The notes under the pieces are model-generated. The model was given only the letters and a program-made list of their open reading frames with translations. It was not told the DNA's origin and made no database searches. Below are positions 35,018-46,666 of a stretch of 64,000 nucleotides of DNA, piece after piece. The translations under genes and the position numbers were made by a program. The stretch comes from Mycolicibacterium mengxianglii (GTDB lineage: Bacteria > Actinomycetota > Actinomycetes > Mycobacteriales > Mycobacteriaceae), in contig NZ_CP065373.1 of assembly GCF_015710575.1 (NCBI RefSeq), positions 806,001-870,000 on the forward strand, written 5' to 3'. How positions within the stretch are numbered: the first letter of the stretch is position 1; every line of letters starts with the position of its first letter.

Positions 35018-36199
35018 ATGAGCGAGCAGCGCAGCAAGGCCGATGCCCATCGCTGGCAGGGACTGGCCACCAAGGCCATCCATGCCGGTTTCCGCCCGGA
35101 TCCCGTGACCGGGGCGGTCAACGCGCCCATCTATGCCAGTTCGACGTTCGCTCAGGACGGTGTCGGGGGACTGCGCGGGGGCTTCGAGTACGCGCGCACC
35201 GGTAACCCCACCCGCTCTGCACTGGAAGCGTCGCTGGCCGCGGTCGAGGAGGGCACCTACGGCCGGGCGTTCAGCTCCGGCATGGCGGCCACCGACTGCG
35301 CTCTGCGGGCGATCCTGCGCCCCGGTGACCACGTCGTGATCCCCGATGACGCCTACGGCGGCACCTTCCGGCTGATCGACAAAGTGTTCACCCAATGGGG
35401 GGTCGAGCACACCCCAGCCGCTCTCGGCGATGTGGACGCCGTGCGCGCGGCATGCACCGACCGCACGAAGCTGATCTGGGTCGAGACGCCCACCAACCCA
35501 CTGCTGACGATCGCCGATATCACGGCGATCGCCGAAATCGGGGCCCAGCGTAAAGCAAAGGTCTTGGTGGACAACACCTTCGCGTCTCCCGCGCTGCAGC
35601 AGCCACTGGTTCTCGGGGCCGACATCGTGCTGCACTCGACCACCAAATACATCGGTGGGCACTCCGATGTCGTCGGCGGAGCGCTGGTGACCAACGACGA
35701 AGAACTCGATTCGGCATTTGCGTTCCTGCAGAACGGGTCCGGCGGGGTGCCGGGCCCGTTCGACGCCTACCTGACGATGCGCGGCCTGAAGACGCTGTCG
35801 CTACGGATGCAACGGCACAGCGAAAACGCCACGGCGATCGCGGAATTCCTCAACAGTCACCCAGCGGTCAGCAGCGTGCTCTACCCCGGCCTGCCTGAGC
35901 ACCCCAACCATGCCGTCGCGGTCCGGCAGATGCGGGCCTTCGGCGGCATGGTGTCGCTGCGGATGCGGGGCGGCACGGCCGCGGCACGGGAACTGTGCTC
36001 CAGGACAGAGCTTTTCATCCTCGCCGAGTCGCTCGGCGGGGTGGAGTCGCTGATCGAGCTCCCAGGCGCGATGACCCACGCTTCAACCGCAGGGTCGCAG
36101 CTGGAGGTGCCGAACGATCTGGTCCGACTCTCGGTGGGAATCGAGGACATCGGCGACCTGCTCGGTGATCTCGAGCAGGCGCTGGCCGCGGCCCGCTAG
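35018..36199 (+). CDS. metB: Cystathionine gamma-synthase/lyase (trans-sulfuration PLP enzyme)
   Basis: 393 residues. Fold-type I gamma-family enzyme with PLP Lys210 (HSTTKYIGGHSD), the EYARTGNPTR substrate-loop region and VDNTFASP. In mycobacteria this gene, next to cbs, is thought to act in both cystathionine synthesis and cleavage. A TACGCT -10 hexamer at 35005-35010 ends seven bases before ATG 35018, so it is likely transcribed leaderless from its own promoter. Confidence 0.93.
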   Translation: MSEQRSKADAHRWQGLATKAIHAGFRPDPVTGAVNAPIYASSTFAQDGVGGLRGGFEYARTGNPTRSALEASLAAVEEGTYGRAFSSGMAATDCALRAILRPGDHVVIPDDAYGGTFRLIDKVFTQWGVEHTPAALGDVDAVRAACTDRTKLIWVETPTNPLLTIADITAIAEIGAQRKAKVLVDNTFASPALQQPLVLGADIVLHSTTKYIGGHSDVVGGALVTNDEELDSAFAFLQNGSGGVPGPFDAYLTMRGLKTLSLRMQRHSENATAIAEFLNSHPAVSSVLYPGLPEHPNHAVAVRQMRAFGGMVSLRMRGGTAAARELCSRTELFILAESLGGVESLIELPGAMTHASTAGSQLEVPNDLVRLSVGIEDIGDLLGDLEQALAAAR

Positions 36200-36205
36200 T
36201 CGCGC

Positions 36206-36700
36206 TCAGGCCTGGTAGGGCTCGGCGCTGACCAGCGTCACCTTCACGGAGTTGCCGTTGGGCACCGTGTAGGTGCGGGTCTCGCCGACCTTCGCGTCGA
36301 TCAAGGCACCGCCGAGGGGCGAGTTCGGGGAGTACACCTCGAGCTTGCCGTCATTGACAGCCTGCTCGCGCGTCCCGATCAGGAATGTCTCGGTGTCGGA
36401 CTCGTCACCGTCGTAGTAGACCTTGACCACGGAACCGGGCAGCGCCACTCCGGACTGCTTGGGCGCCTCGCCGACCTTGGCGTTGTTCAGCAGCTCCTGC
36501 AGTTGGCGGATACGCGCCTCTTCCTGGCCCTGCTGCTCCCGGGCGGCGTGGTAACCGCCGTTCTCGCGGAGGTCGCCCTCTTCGCGACGGTCGTTGATCT
36601 CGGCGGCGATGATGGGTCGGTTTGCGATGAGCTGGTCGAGCTCGGCCTTGAGCCGGTCGTAGGACTCCTGGGTGAGCCACGTCACCTGGGTATCAGTCAT
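36206..36700 (-). CDS. greA: Transcription elongation factor GreA
   Basis: 164 residues, matching mycobacterial GreA. The N-terminal coiled coil carries the acidic tip residues in the segment [13 protein letters not shown], which reaches into the RNA polymerase secondary channel to stimulate transcript cleavage. The C-terminal FKBP-like domain follows ([19 protein letters not shown]). ATG 36700 is preceded by AGGAG. Convergent with metB, 6 bp apart. Confidence 0.96.
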   Translation of the reverse strand: MTDTQVTWLTQESYDRLKAELDQLIANRPIIAAEINDRREEGDLRENGGYHAAREQQGQEEARIRQLQELLNNAKVGEAPKQSGVALPGSVVKVYYDGDESDTETFLIGTREQAVNDGKLEVYSPNSPLGGALIDAKVGETRTYTVPNGNSVKVTLVSAEPYQA

Positions 36701-36982
36701 CTCGCGCTCCTGTCGTATGGGGGTGGTCCGCGATATCCGCGTCGGGGCAGTTTGTGACGATCTCCGGCTGCCGGGAAGCTCCCAAATACATCGGTAGCCG
36801 CGCGTATTGCCATCTCAGAGCGGCGGTCACACACGCTAAAGACGCAATACACGGTCCCAGCAGGAACCGTGTATCAGTCGATCGTACCATCGGCGCCCCG
36901 TCGGCTTCCCCTGATTTCGCCGGACCGAATCAGTTGCGGGGCCCTCCGCCGCCGGGTTCACCCGCAGGTCGCGGTGCGCGCA

Positions 36983-37417
36983 TCAGGGTGCCACGAGGTA
37001 ACCGGGTACGTCGGTGCCGCAGCCGTACACATCGCCGATCACCGGCGGCCGTGATGTCTTCACGACCGTCGTGACCTGGACCGATGTCGCCTCGGAGGGG
37101 CCGACCAGGATCTCCCGACGGCCCGTCTCGCTGCCGTCTTTGGAGCGCCCGCGCACAATGCACACCGCAGGACGGGAGGGGTCGGAGCGGGTGACGGTAA
37201 TGGTGACTTCCACGGTCTGCCCGTCGATCAGCCGGTAGCCGGCGAGCTTGCCCTCGACCTCGCTGGTGCCCAGCCGCTGGTAGCCCACGAAGGCGATCGC
37301 CACGCCCAGCGCCAGGACCAGGGCCGCGAGGGCGATGACGATGCCGCGCCGGGAGCGGCGCGACAGCCGTTTGGCGCCGTAGCGGGATTCCGGGGGCAGT
37401 AATTGGCCTTCGGTCAT
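36983..37417 (-). CDS. DUF4307 membrane protein (Rv1081c-like)
   Basis: 144 residues with one transmembrane helix at about 25-45 (GIVIALAALVLALGVAIAFVG) after a basic cytosolic segment, and an extracytoplasmic beta-rich domain (EVTITVTRSDP, PAVCIVRGRSKDGSE) containing two Cys. Location between greA and mca matches M. tuberculosis. Function unknown. The 282 bp between it and greA shows no supported gene. Confidence 0.8.
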   Translation of the reverse strand: MTEGQLLPPESRYGAKRLSRRSRRGIVIALAALVLALGVAIAFVGYQRLGTSEVEGKLAGYRLIDGQTVEVTITVTRSDPSRPAVCIVRGRSKDGSETGRREILVGPSEATSVQVTTVVKTSRPPVIGDVYGCGTDVPGYLVAP

Positions 37418-37563
37418 CGGAGAAAATTCTGGCCTGTCTGTGCCGTGGGCGGATTTCGGGTCCCGACGGACGGAATGGAACCATCGGGGTGGAAGTATTA
37501 GAGGTAGGACTCGAGGGGTTGCTCAAACTATAGGCACCCCGCTCAACAGCGACACGAAGGCAG

Positions 37564-38433
37564 ATGGTGACCGAACTGCGGCTCATGGCGGTGCACGCAC
37601 ATCCGGACGACGAGTCCAGCAAGGGTGCGGCGACGATGGCCAAGTATGCGGCTGAAGGCCACCGGGTCATGGTCGTCTCACTTACCGGAGGCGAGCGCGG
37701 GGACATCCTCAACCCGGCGATGGACCTCCCGGAAGTGCACGGCCGAATCCACGAGATTCGGCGTGACGAGATGGCGCGGGCGGCCGAGATCCTGGGGATC
37801 GAACACGAGTGGCTGGGTTACATGGACTCCGGGCTGCCCGAAGGCGACCCGCCGCCGCCACTGCCGGAGGACGCCTTCGCGCTGGTCCCGCTCGAGGAGC
37901 CGGTGGGCAAGCTGGTACGCCTGATCCGCCAGTTCAAACCGCACGTGATGACCACTTACGACGAGAACGGTGGCTACCCGCACCCGGATCACATCCGCTG
38001 CCACCAGGTTTCTGTCGCCGCCTACGAGGCCGCGGGTGACTACCTTCTCTACCCCGAGGCCGGCGAGCCGTGGAACGTCTCCAAGCTGTACTACAACCAC
38101 GGATTCCTGCGGCAGCGGATGCAGGTGCTTCAGGACGAGTTCGCCAAACACGGGCAGGAAGGTCCGTTCGCCAAGTGGCTGCAGGACTGGGATCCCGCCG
38201 ACGATGTGTTGGCCAAGCGCGTGACCACCCGGATCGAGTGCGCCCAGTACTTTGAACAGCGGGACCTGGCACTACTGGCCCACGCCACCCAGATCGACCC
38301 GAAAAGCTTCTTCTTCAGCACACCCATGGAATGGCAACAACGACTGTGGCCCACCGAGGAGTACGAGCTGGCGCGCTCGCGCGTGGCGGTCAACCTGCCC
38401 GAAGACGACCTGTTCGCCGGGATTGAACCGTGA
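37564..38433 (+). CDS. mca: Mycothiol S-conjugate amidase
   Basis: 289 residues. LmbE/PIG-L zinc-hydrolase fold with the metal motif HAHPDDE (His13, Asp16) and the second site HPDHIRCH (His140-His147 region). It cleaves mycothiol S-conjugates to a mercapturic acid and GlcN-Ins in the detoxification of electrophiles and antibiotics; its presence marks an actinobacterium that makes mycothiol. GTG 37567 is an alternative start. The stop overlaps the next gene's GTG by 4 bp. Confidence 0.95.
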   Translation: MVTELRLMAVHAHPDDESSKGAATMAKYAAEGHRVMVVSLTGGERGDILNPAMDLPEVHGRIHEIRRDEMARAAEILGIEHEWLGYMDSGLPEGDPPPPLPEDAFALVPLEEPVGKLVRLIRQFKPHVMTTYDENGGYPHPDHIRCHQVSVAAYEAAGDYLLYPEAGEPWNVSKLYYNHGFLRQRMQVLQDEFAKHGQEGPFAKWLQDWDPADDVLAKRVTTRIECAQYFEQRDLALLAHATQIDPKSFFFSTPMEWQQRLWPTEEYELARSRVAVNLPEDDLFAGIEP

Positions 38434-38721
38434 ACGACATGTGGCTGAGCGCCGTGGTGCTGCTGGCCGATGAGCAGCCGGCCAACACCGGGCCGGACTT
38501 CGGTAAGGCCAGCCCGTTCGGCCTGCTCGTCGTGGTCTTGCTGTTGATCGGCACGTTCGCGTTGGTGTGGTCGATGAACCGCCACCTCAAACGGCTGCCG
38601 GAGTCCTTCGACCCCGAACACCCGGAGCCCGACCAGGCTGTCGACGAGGGAACGGTGGAAGTCGAAGTCGAACCCGGGACGTCGCAGCCGGATCAGCCGA
38701 AGACGCCGCCGCAGGAGTCCA

Positions 38722-38729
<8 letters not shown>
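38430..38729 (+). CDS. Small single-TM protein with acidic tail (Rv1083-like)
   Basis: 99 residues. One transmembrane helix at about 28-48 ([21 protein letters not shown]) followed by RHLKRLP and a Pro/Glu/Asp-rich disordered tail ([17 protein letters not shown]). It overlaps mca by GTGA and the DUF255 gene downstream by 8 bp, so the three are one translation-coupled unit. Function unknown. Confidence 0.83.
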
Positions 38730-40740
<2,011 letters not shown>

Positions 40741-40750
40741 CGTGCGGCGA

Positions 40751-41125
40751 ATGACCGCCGCTGTGGATCCTGAAGCCCTTGTCAAGCGCTACCTCAGCAC
40801 CGTGGCCACCGGCACCGCCGAGGACGTCGCCGCGCTGTACGCCGAGGACGCCACCTTGGAGGACCCGGTGGGATGCGGCGAAATACACATCGGACGCCAA
40901 GCCATCGCCGGTTTCTACAAGAACACCGAGGCCGCCGAGATCGAAACCGAAATCCTGCACCTTCGGGTGGGGGGTCATGAGGCGGCGTTCATGTTCGCGA
41001 TCACGGTGACGATGGGCGAGGCGAAGATGCGAATCGAGCCCATCGAGGTGATGACATTCAATGGCGCGGGTGAGGTCACCTCGATGAAGGCCTACTGGGG
41101 CCCGGGCGACATCACACAGCTCTAG
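40751..41125 (+). CDS. Steroid delta5-3-ketoisomerase homologue (SnoaL/NTF2 fold)
   Basis: 124 residues, the exact size of classical ketosteroid isomerases. From ATG 40751 it aligns without gaps to my memory of the Comamonas testosteroni enzyme: RYLSTV with Tyr14, YAEDATLEDPVG with Asp38, EAAFMFAI, and I98-E99 where Comamonas has I98-D99. Tyr14 and Asp38 are the oxyanion-hole and proton-transfer residues; Asp99 is replaced by Glu. It would shift a 5,6 double bond to 4,5 in a 3-ketosteroid, or act on a similar ketone. TAGCGT at 40738-40743 predicts a leaderless mRNA. Confidence 0.8.
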   Translation: MTAAVDPEALVKRYLSTVATGTAEDVAALYAEDATLEDPVGCGEIHIGRQAIAGFYKNTEAAEIETEILHLRVGGHEAAFMFAITVTMGEAKMRIEPIEVMTFNGAGEVTSMKAYWGPGDITQL

Positions 41126-41135
41126 AAAGTCGGCG

Positions 41136-41885
41136 TCAGAACACCGCGAACCACATCGCCACGTAGTGGCACAGGGCCGCGACCGCGGTGAAGGCGTGGA
41201 AGAACTCGTGGTGACCGAAGGTGCGCGGCCACGGGTTGGGCCATTTCAGGGCGTACAACACCCCGCCGATGCTGTAGAGCGCACCGCCGACGATCAGCAG
41301 CACCACCGCCGCGACTCCGGCGCCGTCCATGATCGGTCCGATGAACCAGGCCGCCACCCACCCGAGCAGGATGTACAGCGGCACCCCCAGCCAGCGCGGT
41401 GCCGACGGCCAGAACATCTTGAGCGCCACCCCGGCCAGCGCGCCGCCCCAGACGATCCAGAACAGCACCATGCCTTTGTCGGCGGGCAGGGCCAACAGCG
41501 CGAACGGGGTGTAGCTGCCCGCGATGAACAGAAAGATCATCGAGTGATCGGCGCGCTTCATCCATTTACGTGCGACGGGGGAGTGCCATGTCACTCGGTG
41601 ATATGTGGCACTCACCGCGAACATCGCGACGATGGTCACGGTGTAAATCAGGGTCGCCAACCCGGCCCGGGTGGACTGCTCGACCCAGGACACCGATACC
41701 AGGGCGGCGCCGCAGAAGAACGCCACCACTGCTGAGTACAGGTGGATCCAGCCACGAGCCCGTGGCCTGCCGAGGATCTCGGCGACGCCGTCGGCAAGGG
41801 CTTCAGGGAAGTCTTCGGAATCATCAGTAGGGACCCCGGTGCGCGATGGGCGTCCCGGATCTTCGGTCCCGGTTGGTGCCGTCAT
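41136..41885 (-). CDS. Hemolysin III / TrhA (PAQR) family membrane protein
   Basis: 249 residues from ATG 41885, which has GGAGGAG directly upstream. Seven transmembrane helices, with the family metal-site pattern: ATYHR after helix 2, [16 protein letters not shown], and HHEFFHAF before the last helix; the histidines form the zinc site of PAQR-fold proteins. Bacterial TrhA members affect membrane lipid homeostasis. Convergent with the isomerase gene, 10 bp apart. Corresponds to Rv1085c. Confidence 0.9.
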   Translation of the reverse strand: MTAPTGTEDPGRPSRTGVPTDDSEDFPEALADGVAEILGRPRARGWIHLYSAVVAFFCGAALVSVSWVEQSTRAGLATLIYTVTIVAMFAVSATYHRVTWHSPVARKWMKRADHSMIFLFIAGSYTPFALLALPADKGMVLFWIVWGGALAGVALKMFWPSAPRWLGVPLYILLGWVAAWFIGPIMDGAGVAAVVLLIVGGALYSIGGVLYALKWPNPWPRTFGHHEFFHAFTAVAALCHYVAMWFAVF

Positions 41886-41970
41886 ATCTCCTCCACCGCC
41901 GGAATGTGCAGCACTGCAGTTGCCCAGGATCCGGTAGGCATCGCTGTTGGCCACAGTAGTCTGGATATTC

Positions 41971-42765
41971 GTGGAGATCATTCCCCCGCGATTCAAAGAG
42001 CCCGTGTACAGGGTTTATGAGATGCGGCTGCGTCAGGACCTGGCGCGATCCAAGTCACAGTTGCCCCGCCATATTGCGGTGCTGTGCGACGGCAACCGGC
42101 GGTGGGCCCGTGACGCCGGCTACCACGATGTGAGCTACGGCTATCTGATGGGCGCGGCCAAGATCGCCGAGATGCTGCGGTGGTGCCAGGACGCCGGAAT
42201 CGAGATGACAACGGTTTACCTGTTGTCGACGGAAAACTTGCAGCGCGATCCCGACGAGCTCGCGGCGCTGATCGAGATCATCACCAATGTGGTCGAGGAG
42301 ATCTGTGCGCCGGCGAACCGGTGGAGTGTGCGCACAGTCGGCGACCTGTCGCTGCTCGGCGAGGAACCCGCCCGTCGTCTCCGGGAAGCGGTCGAAGGCA
42401 CCCAGGTGGCAGCTGCCGGGTCTTTTCACGTCAACGTCGCCGTCGGCTACGGCGGTCGGCAGGAGATCGTCGACGCGGTACGGGCACTGCTGAGTAAGGA
42501 GCTGGCCAACGGCACGGCGCCGGACCGGCTCGTCGATGCGGTGACCGTCGAGGCGATTTCGGAGAACCTGTACACCTCCGGGCAGCCGGACCCGGACCTG
42601 GTGATCCGCACCTCCGGTGAGCAACGGCTCTCCGGTTTTCTGCTCTGGCAGAGCGCGTACTCGGAGATGTGGTTCACCGAAGCGCACTGGCCGGCGTTTC
42701 GGCGGGTCGACTTCCTGCGCGCCCTGCGGGATTACACCCGGCGTCACCGCCGCTTCGGCGCCTGA
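41971..42765 (+). CDS. Short-chain Z-isoprenyl diphosphate synthase (UppS family, Rv1086-like)
   Basis: 264 residues from GTG 41971. Cis-prenyltransferase motifs: [18 protein letters not shown] with catalytic Asp, [10 protein letters not shown] and [20 protein letters not shown]. The sequence is close to M. tuberculosis Rv1086, which makes omega,E,Z-farnesyl diphosphate, a precursor of decaprenyl phosphate for cell-wall arabinogalactan synthesis. TAGTCT at 41957-41962 ends eight bases before the GTG, consistent with a leaderless start; an upstream TTG in frame is not needed. Confidence 0.93.
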   Translation: MEIIPPRFKEPVYRVYEMRLRQDLARSKSQLPRHIAVLCDGNRRWARDAGYHDVSYGYLMGAAKIAEMLRWCQDAGIEMTTVYLLSTENLQRDPDELAALIEIITNVVEEICAPANRWSVRTVGDLSLLGEEPARRLREAVEGTQVAAAGSFHVNVAVGYGGRQEIVDAVRALLSKELANGTAPDRLVDAVTVEAISENLYTSGQPDPDLVIRTSGEQRLSGFLLWQSAYSEMWFTEAHWPAFRRVDFLRALRDYTRRHRRFGA

Positions 42766-42778
42766 CTCCGGCGGGATC

Positions 42779-42819
42779 TGTGGAGTTTCAGCGGCGTTGA
42801 GCGCCGCTGAAACTCCACA
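42779..42819. terminator. Long hairpin between convergent genes (bidirectional terminator)
   Basis: Perfect 18-bp arms (42779-42796 and 42802-42819) with the 5-nt loop TTGAG, midway between the converging ends of the prenyl synthase and the porin gene. The right arm contains GCTGAAACTCCAC, which recurs in near-identical context at 15304. No T tract on either side; mycobacteria can terminate at such I-shaped hairpins. Confidence 0.7.
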
Positions 42820-42840
42820 AACCGCAACTACTTCGGCGCG

Positions 42841-44256
42841 TCACTCACCGGAATCGGACGAGTCTTTCGACGGCTTCTCCGGCGACTTCGCGGACTCCGA
42901 GGCGTCCTTCTTGCCTGAGGAGTCCGAGGGCTCCGAGGCGTCCTTCTCGGGGCGCTTGCCGAAGCCGGAAATGGCCGAGTTGAACCGATCACCAGCCTTT
43001 TTGACGGCCTTGACGAGTTGGCCGCCCGGGACTTTGGTGTCCGTGCCCTCATCGGTGCTCGAAGCGGGTTCGGCGTCCTTCGCCGGAACCGTGGACGGTT
43101 CCTCAGCGTCGTCGGTGGACTCCTCGACGGTGGGGTCGGCGACGGTGGCCAGCGGTTCTTTGGGCTCCTCGGTGCTCGACTTGAGCGGTGTTGTCAGCGC
43201 AGGTTCGACGGCGGTGCCGGTGTCGGTGTCGGTCTCCGTCTGGGTGGACACCGTGATCGTCTGCGACTTCTGGGCGGGGCCGGGCGGCAGAGCGGGATCG
43301 GAGACTCTTGCCTCGGGACCTGGCTCCGGCGTGGTGAGTGGCGGCGCCAACGGGTTACCCGTGCCGTCCCAGCCGAGGGCCTTGGCGATGGTCTGGGTCA
43401 GGCCGATCAGCGAGCCGATGGCACCCGGGCCCTGTCCGGCAGCGAGCTCGAAGGGGCCGTCGTCGATTACGAAGCCGAAATCGAGGGCGTTGAATATCGA
43501 ACCACCCGGGCTCAGTAGCCCGCCGAAGGTGACTCCAACGGTGATGGGGATACCCGGCGACAGTTCCAAGTTCAATCCCAGTGCCGTCAGCACGGGGGTG
43601 AGGTCGAGGGACTGGCCACCGTTGAGGAAGGCGTCGGTCATGGCGGCGGGGGTATTGATCAGGGTGTTGACCGCTGCGCCGAGATCTGGCGTTTCACCGG
43701 TGAGATTGGCGACGATCTCCGCGACATTGGCACCCAGTGCCAGTACCGGGCCGATCACGGGGCCGACGAGGCCGAGGAGAACTCCGCTGAGGAACGTCGT
43801 CGAGAAATCAAGTATCGGCTGGAGTGCGGCAGGTACGTCCAGAATCATCGGGAGCAGCTCGAGGATGGCCTCGTGTGACGCGTCGAGCGAACCGGTGCCT
43901 ACACCCGGGCCCACCAATGTCTGCCCGACGGCCTCTATATGTGCCGCCACCTGCCCGACGATCGTTTCGAAGTCGGGGAGTTCGCGCAGGTAGCCGAGCT
44001 GGTTGGCAATGATCTGCTGCAACACCGGGGCCGGAGCTTCGAGCCACGTGTTGGCGAGGTCGGCGAAGTTGACCTCTGCGGTGTTGAAGACGTTCAGCCA
44101 GGGCGTGATCGGGTCGACAGCGGCGGAGAGCTGCACTGCGGGACTGGCGACCCGAATGTCAGGCAAGGGCGGTGGCGCGACCGGGGTGATCGCGATGACG
44201 CTGGCTCCCACCAGCGCGATGCCTGCAGTTGCATACGGACGAAGCTTCGATTCCAT
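42841..44256 (-). CDS. GjpA-type outer membrane porin
   Basis: 471 residues. Signal peptide MESKLRPYATAGIALVGASV with a short Pro-rich mature start (PVAPPPLPDIRVAS). The middle ~300 residues are rich in small and hydrophobic residues in amphipathic helices (FNTAEVNFADLANTWLEAP; AVNTLINTPAAMTDAFLNG), typical of the mycobacterial proteins named after the Gordonia porin GjpA. The C-terminal ~150 residues are Thr/Ser/Glu/Lys-rich, repetitive and probably disordered. M. tuberculosis carries PE/PE_PGRS genes at this spot. Porin function is by family name only. Confidence 0.78.
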   Translation of the reverse strand: MESKLRPYATAGIALVGASVIAITPVAPPPLPDIRVASPAVQLSAAVDPITPWLNVFNTAEVNFADLANTWLEAPAPVLQQIIANQLGYLRELPDFETIVGQVAAHIEAVGQTLVGPGVGTGSLDASHEAILELLPMILDVPAALQPILDFSTTFLSGVLLGLVGPVIGPVLALGANVAEIVANLTGETPDLGAAVNTLINTPAAMTDAFLNGGQSLDLTPVLTALGLNLELSPGIPITVGVTFGGLLSPGGSIFNALDFGFVIDDGPFELAAGQGPGAIGSLIGLTQTIAKALGWDGTGNPLAPPLTTPEPGPEARVSDPALPPGPAQKSQTITVSTQTETDTDTGTAVEPALTTPLKSSTEEPKEPLATVADPTVEESTDDAEEPSTVPAKDAEPASSTDEGTDTKVPGGQLVKAVKKAGDRFNSAISGFGKRPEKDASEPSDSSGKKDASESAKSPEKPSKDSSDSGE

Positions 44257-44294
44257 AACGGTCCCCTAACGGTTCGGTCAGTCCGTGAGGGAAC

Positions 44295-44308
44295 TTACTT
44301 GAAAGTAA
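44295..44308. promoter_or_regulatory. Palindrome upstream of the porin gene
   Basis: TTACTT-GA-AAGTAA, 6-bp perfect arms, 38 bp upstream of the porin ATG. The flanking TTAGGTTA on the minus strand resembles half of an IdeR iron box, but the other half does not match. Operator candidate for the porin gene. Confidence 0.4.
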
Positions 44309-44348
44309 CCTAAGAAATCTGCGAATCCGTAAATTTCGTCTAGCTGCG

Positions 44349-44395
44349 ATTTCGGCGCGCTCGTGACCGCTCAGCGGTCACGAGCGCGCCGAAAT
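44349..44395 (-). terminator. 47-nt perfect hairpin immediately after coaA
   Basis: Two perfectly complementary 23-bp arms (44349-44371 and 44373-44395) flank a single C. It begins 3 bp beyond the coaA stop and lies upstream of the porin promoter region. The predicted RNA stem is extremely stable but lacks a U tract. Roles: coaA terminator or insulator; it may also be a dispersed palindromic element. Confidence 0.7.
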
Positions 44396-44398
44396 CCC

Positions 44399-45337
44399 TC
44401 AGAGCTTGCGCAGGCGCAGTCGGTTGATCGAGTGGTCAGAGTCCTTGCGCAGTACCAGCGTCGCGCGCGGCCGGGTGGGCAGGATGTTCTCGATCAGGTT
44501 CGGCCGGTTGATCGTGTGCCAGATGTCGCGGGCGGCGAACACCGCCTGCTCGTCGGTCAGCGTCGAGTAGTGATGGAAGTGCGAGGCGGGATCGGCGAAC
44601 GCACCCGCGCGCATCGCCAGGAACCGCGACACGTACCACTCCTCGATGTCCTCGATGCGGGCGTCGACGTAAACCGAGAAATCGAACAGATCCGACACCA
44701 TCAGCGTCGGCCCGGTCTGCAGGACGTTGAGTCCCTCGAGGATGAGGATGTCGGGATGGCGGACGACGTGCTTCTCGTCGGGCACGATGTCGTAGAGCAG
44801 ATGCGAGTACACCGGCGCGCACACCTGGTCGGAACCCGATTTCACCGACGTCACGAAACGCATCAAACCGCGTCGGTCGTAGCTGTCCGGAAAACCCTTG
44901 CGGTGCATCAGGTTTCGGCGGGTCAACTCGTGGTTGGGATAGAGGAACCCGTCGGTGGTGACGAGGTCGACGCGGGGGTGGTGACCCCAGCGTGCCAGTA
45001 GCGCCTGAAGCACACGGGCCGTGGTGGATTTACCCACGGCGACGCTGCCGGCGACGCCGATGATGAAGGGCACGGGGCGGTCCGGATTCTGCTGCGGCTC
45101 GCCGAGGAACTCTGAGGTGACCGCGAACAGGCGTTGCCGCGCGGCCACTTGCAGGTGGATCAAGCGGGCCAGCGGCAGATACACTTCCTCGACCTCGAGC
45201 AGGTCGAGTTGCTCGCCGAGGCCCCGCAGTCCGAGCACTTCTTCTTCGGTCAGCTTAAGCGGCGTGGACATACGCAACGCACGCCATTGACTCCGGTCGA
45301 ACTCCACGTAGGGGCTCGGCTCGCTCAGGCGCGCCAT
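44399..45337 (-). CDS. coaA: Type I pantothenate kinase
   Basis: 312 residues from ATG 45337, equal to the M. tuberculosis enzyme. P-loop [12 protein letters not shown] at about 94-105, followed by [12 protein letters not shown] and the DPASHFHHY region of bacterial CoaA. It phosphorylates pantothenate in the first committed step of CoA synthesis and is feedback-inhibited by CoA in the family. An ATG at 45355 would add six residues. Divergent from the DUF885 gene. Confidence 0.95.
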   Translation of the reverse strand: MARLSEPSPYVEFDRSQWRALRMSTPLKLTEEEVLGLRGLGEQLDLLEVEEVYLPLARLIHLQVAARQRLFAVTSEFLGEPQQNPDRPVPFIIGVAGSVAVGKSTTARVLQALLARWGHHPRVDLVTTDGFLYPNHELTRRNLMHRKGFPDSYDRRGLMRFVTSVKSGSDQVCAPVYSHLLYDIVPDEKHVVRHPDILILEGLNVLQTGPTLMVSDLFDFSVYVDARIEDIEEWYVSRFLAMRAGAFADPASHFHHYSTLTDEQAVFAARDIWHTINRPNLIENILPTRPRATLVLRKDSDHSINRLRLRKL

Positions 45338-45409
45338 GGGTAGTTCATACCGCATTCCCTCGCCTGCATCATCGTCAGGTGGGTCCAAGCGGTGACTAAC
45401 CTGTGGAAC

Positions 45410-46621
45410 ATGGAGCCCGACACCCTGATCCGCGAGTATCTGCTTCTCGGCCTGCGCTTCGACCGCATCGAGGAGGGATACGTCGATTCCTACACCGGAG
45501 ACCAGGCGTTGCGCCAGGTAGTGGCCAATGAGCCGGCCCCGGATCCGGCTCAGCTCGCCCGGCAGGCGCAGCGGTTGCTCGACGTGCTGCCGCAGGTTCC
45601 CTTCGACGGTTCGTTCACCGCGGCGCGCGCCGACTACCTGGGCGCTCACCTGCGGGCGTTGGCCTGCGCGGGTCGCAAATTCGCCGGGGAGCCAGTCGGA
45701 TTCGTCGACGAAGTGCGCGACTATTTCGACGTCACCATCACCAAAGGTGACCCGGACCGCTACCGGGACGCCCACGCCAAGCTGGACGCCGCACTCGGGG
45801 GAACCGGACCACTGGCCGACCGGATGCAGGCCTACCGTTCGGGCGAGGAAATCCCGCCCGAGCGTCTCGGTGAGTGCATCGAAGCGTTCTCCAGCGCGCT
45901 GCGCGACCGGGTCCGTGCCGAATTTCCCCTCGCCGCCCGCGAGACGGTGAAGTACGAGATCGTCACCGACAAACCGTGGTCGGGGTTCAATTACTACGAG
46001 GGTGACCACCGGTCCACAGTGGCCGTCAACGCCGACGTCAAACTGCAGATGTCCAGCCTGCCCCGGCTGGTCGCCCACGAGTCCTACCCGGGACACCACA
46101 CCGAGCACTGCCGCAAAGAGGCGGGCCTGGTCGAAAAGCAGGGCCAGCTGGAGCAGACGATCTTCCTGGTGAACACCCCGCAGTGCCTGATGGCCGAGGG
46201 ATTGGCCGATCTGGCGCTCTACGCAGCGGTCGGCCCGGGCTGGGGGACCTGGGCTGCGGAGATCTACGCCGATCTGGGGCTGCAGTTCGACGCCGAGCGG
46301 GCCGAGGCGATCTCCGAGGCCTCCGCTGCGTTGGCCGACGTTCGGCAGGATGCGGCCTTGATGCTGCACGACGAGCATCGCGACGTCGACGAGGTGGCGG
46401 CCTTCCTGCAACGCTGGCTTCTGGTCAACGACGAGCGCGCCCGTCAGTCCTTGCGGTTCCTGTCGTCACCGCTCTGGCGCGCTTACACCAGCACGTATGT
46501 CGAGGGCTATCGGCTGTTGCGGGGGTGGCTGGACGACCGGCCGGCCGAGATGAGCCTGACCCGGCAGTTCGCCAGGCTGCTCGACGAGCCGCTGATCCCG
46601 TCCAGCCTGCGTGCGGCCTGA
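45410..46621 (+). CDS. DUF885 family zinc-peptidase-like protein
   Basis: 403 residues, on the short side for DUF885. The motif [11 protein letters not shown] carries the HExxH-like zinc site shifted by the family's YPG insertion. The C-terminal half is helical ([19 protein letters not shown]). Predicted cytosolic carboxypeptidase-like metallopeptidase, no signal peptide. TAACCT at 45397-45402, seven bases before ATG 45410, supports a leaderless transcript; a GTG at 45392 is in frame but would overlap that element. Confidence 0.82.
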   Translation: MEPDTLIREYLLLGLRFDRIEEGYVDSYTGDQALRQVVANEPAPDPAQLARQAQRLLDVLPQVPFDGSFTAARADYLGAHLRALACAGRKFAGEPVGFVDEVRDYFDVTITKGDPDRYRDAHAKLDAALGGTGPLADRMQAYRSGEEIPPERLGECIEAFSSALRDRVRAEFPLAARETVKYEIVTDKPWSGFNYYEGDHRSTVAVNADVKLQMSSLPRLVAHESYPGHHTEHCRKEAGLVEKQGQLEQTIFLVNTPQCLMAEGLADLALYAAVGPGWGTWAAEIYADLGLQFDAERAEAISEASAALADVRQDAALMLHDEHRDVDEVAAFLQRWLLVNDERARQSLRFLSSPLWRAYTSTYVEGYRLLRGWLDDRPAEMSLTRQFARLLDEPLIPSSLRAA

Positions 46622-46666
46622 CCGTCGCATTTCTCCGCGGGAAGGCCCGCGACTACCCTTGACCCC

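Noticed and set aside
42617..43993. 458-codon plus-strand frame opposite the porin gene
   Set aside because: Ser/Pro-rich shadow of the porin, which has a signal peptide, a ribosome site and homologue-like text on the minus strand.
44290..44315. IdeR iron box upstream of the porin gene
   Set aside because: Only one half (TTAGGTTA on the minus strand) matches the 19-bp consensus; the other half does not.
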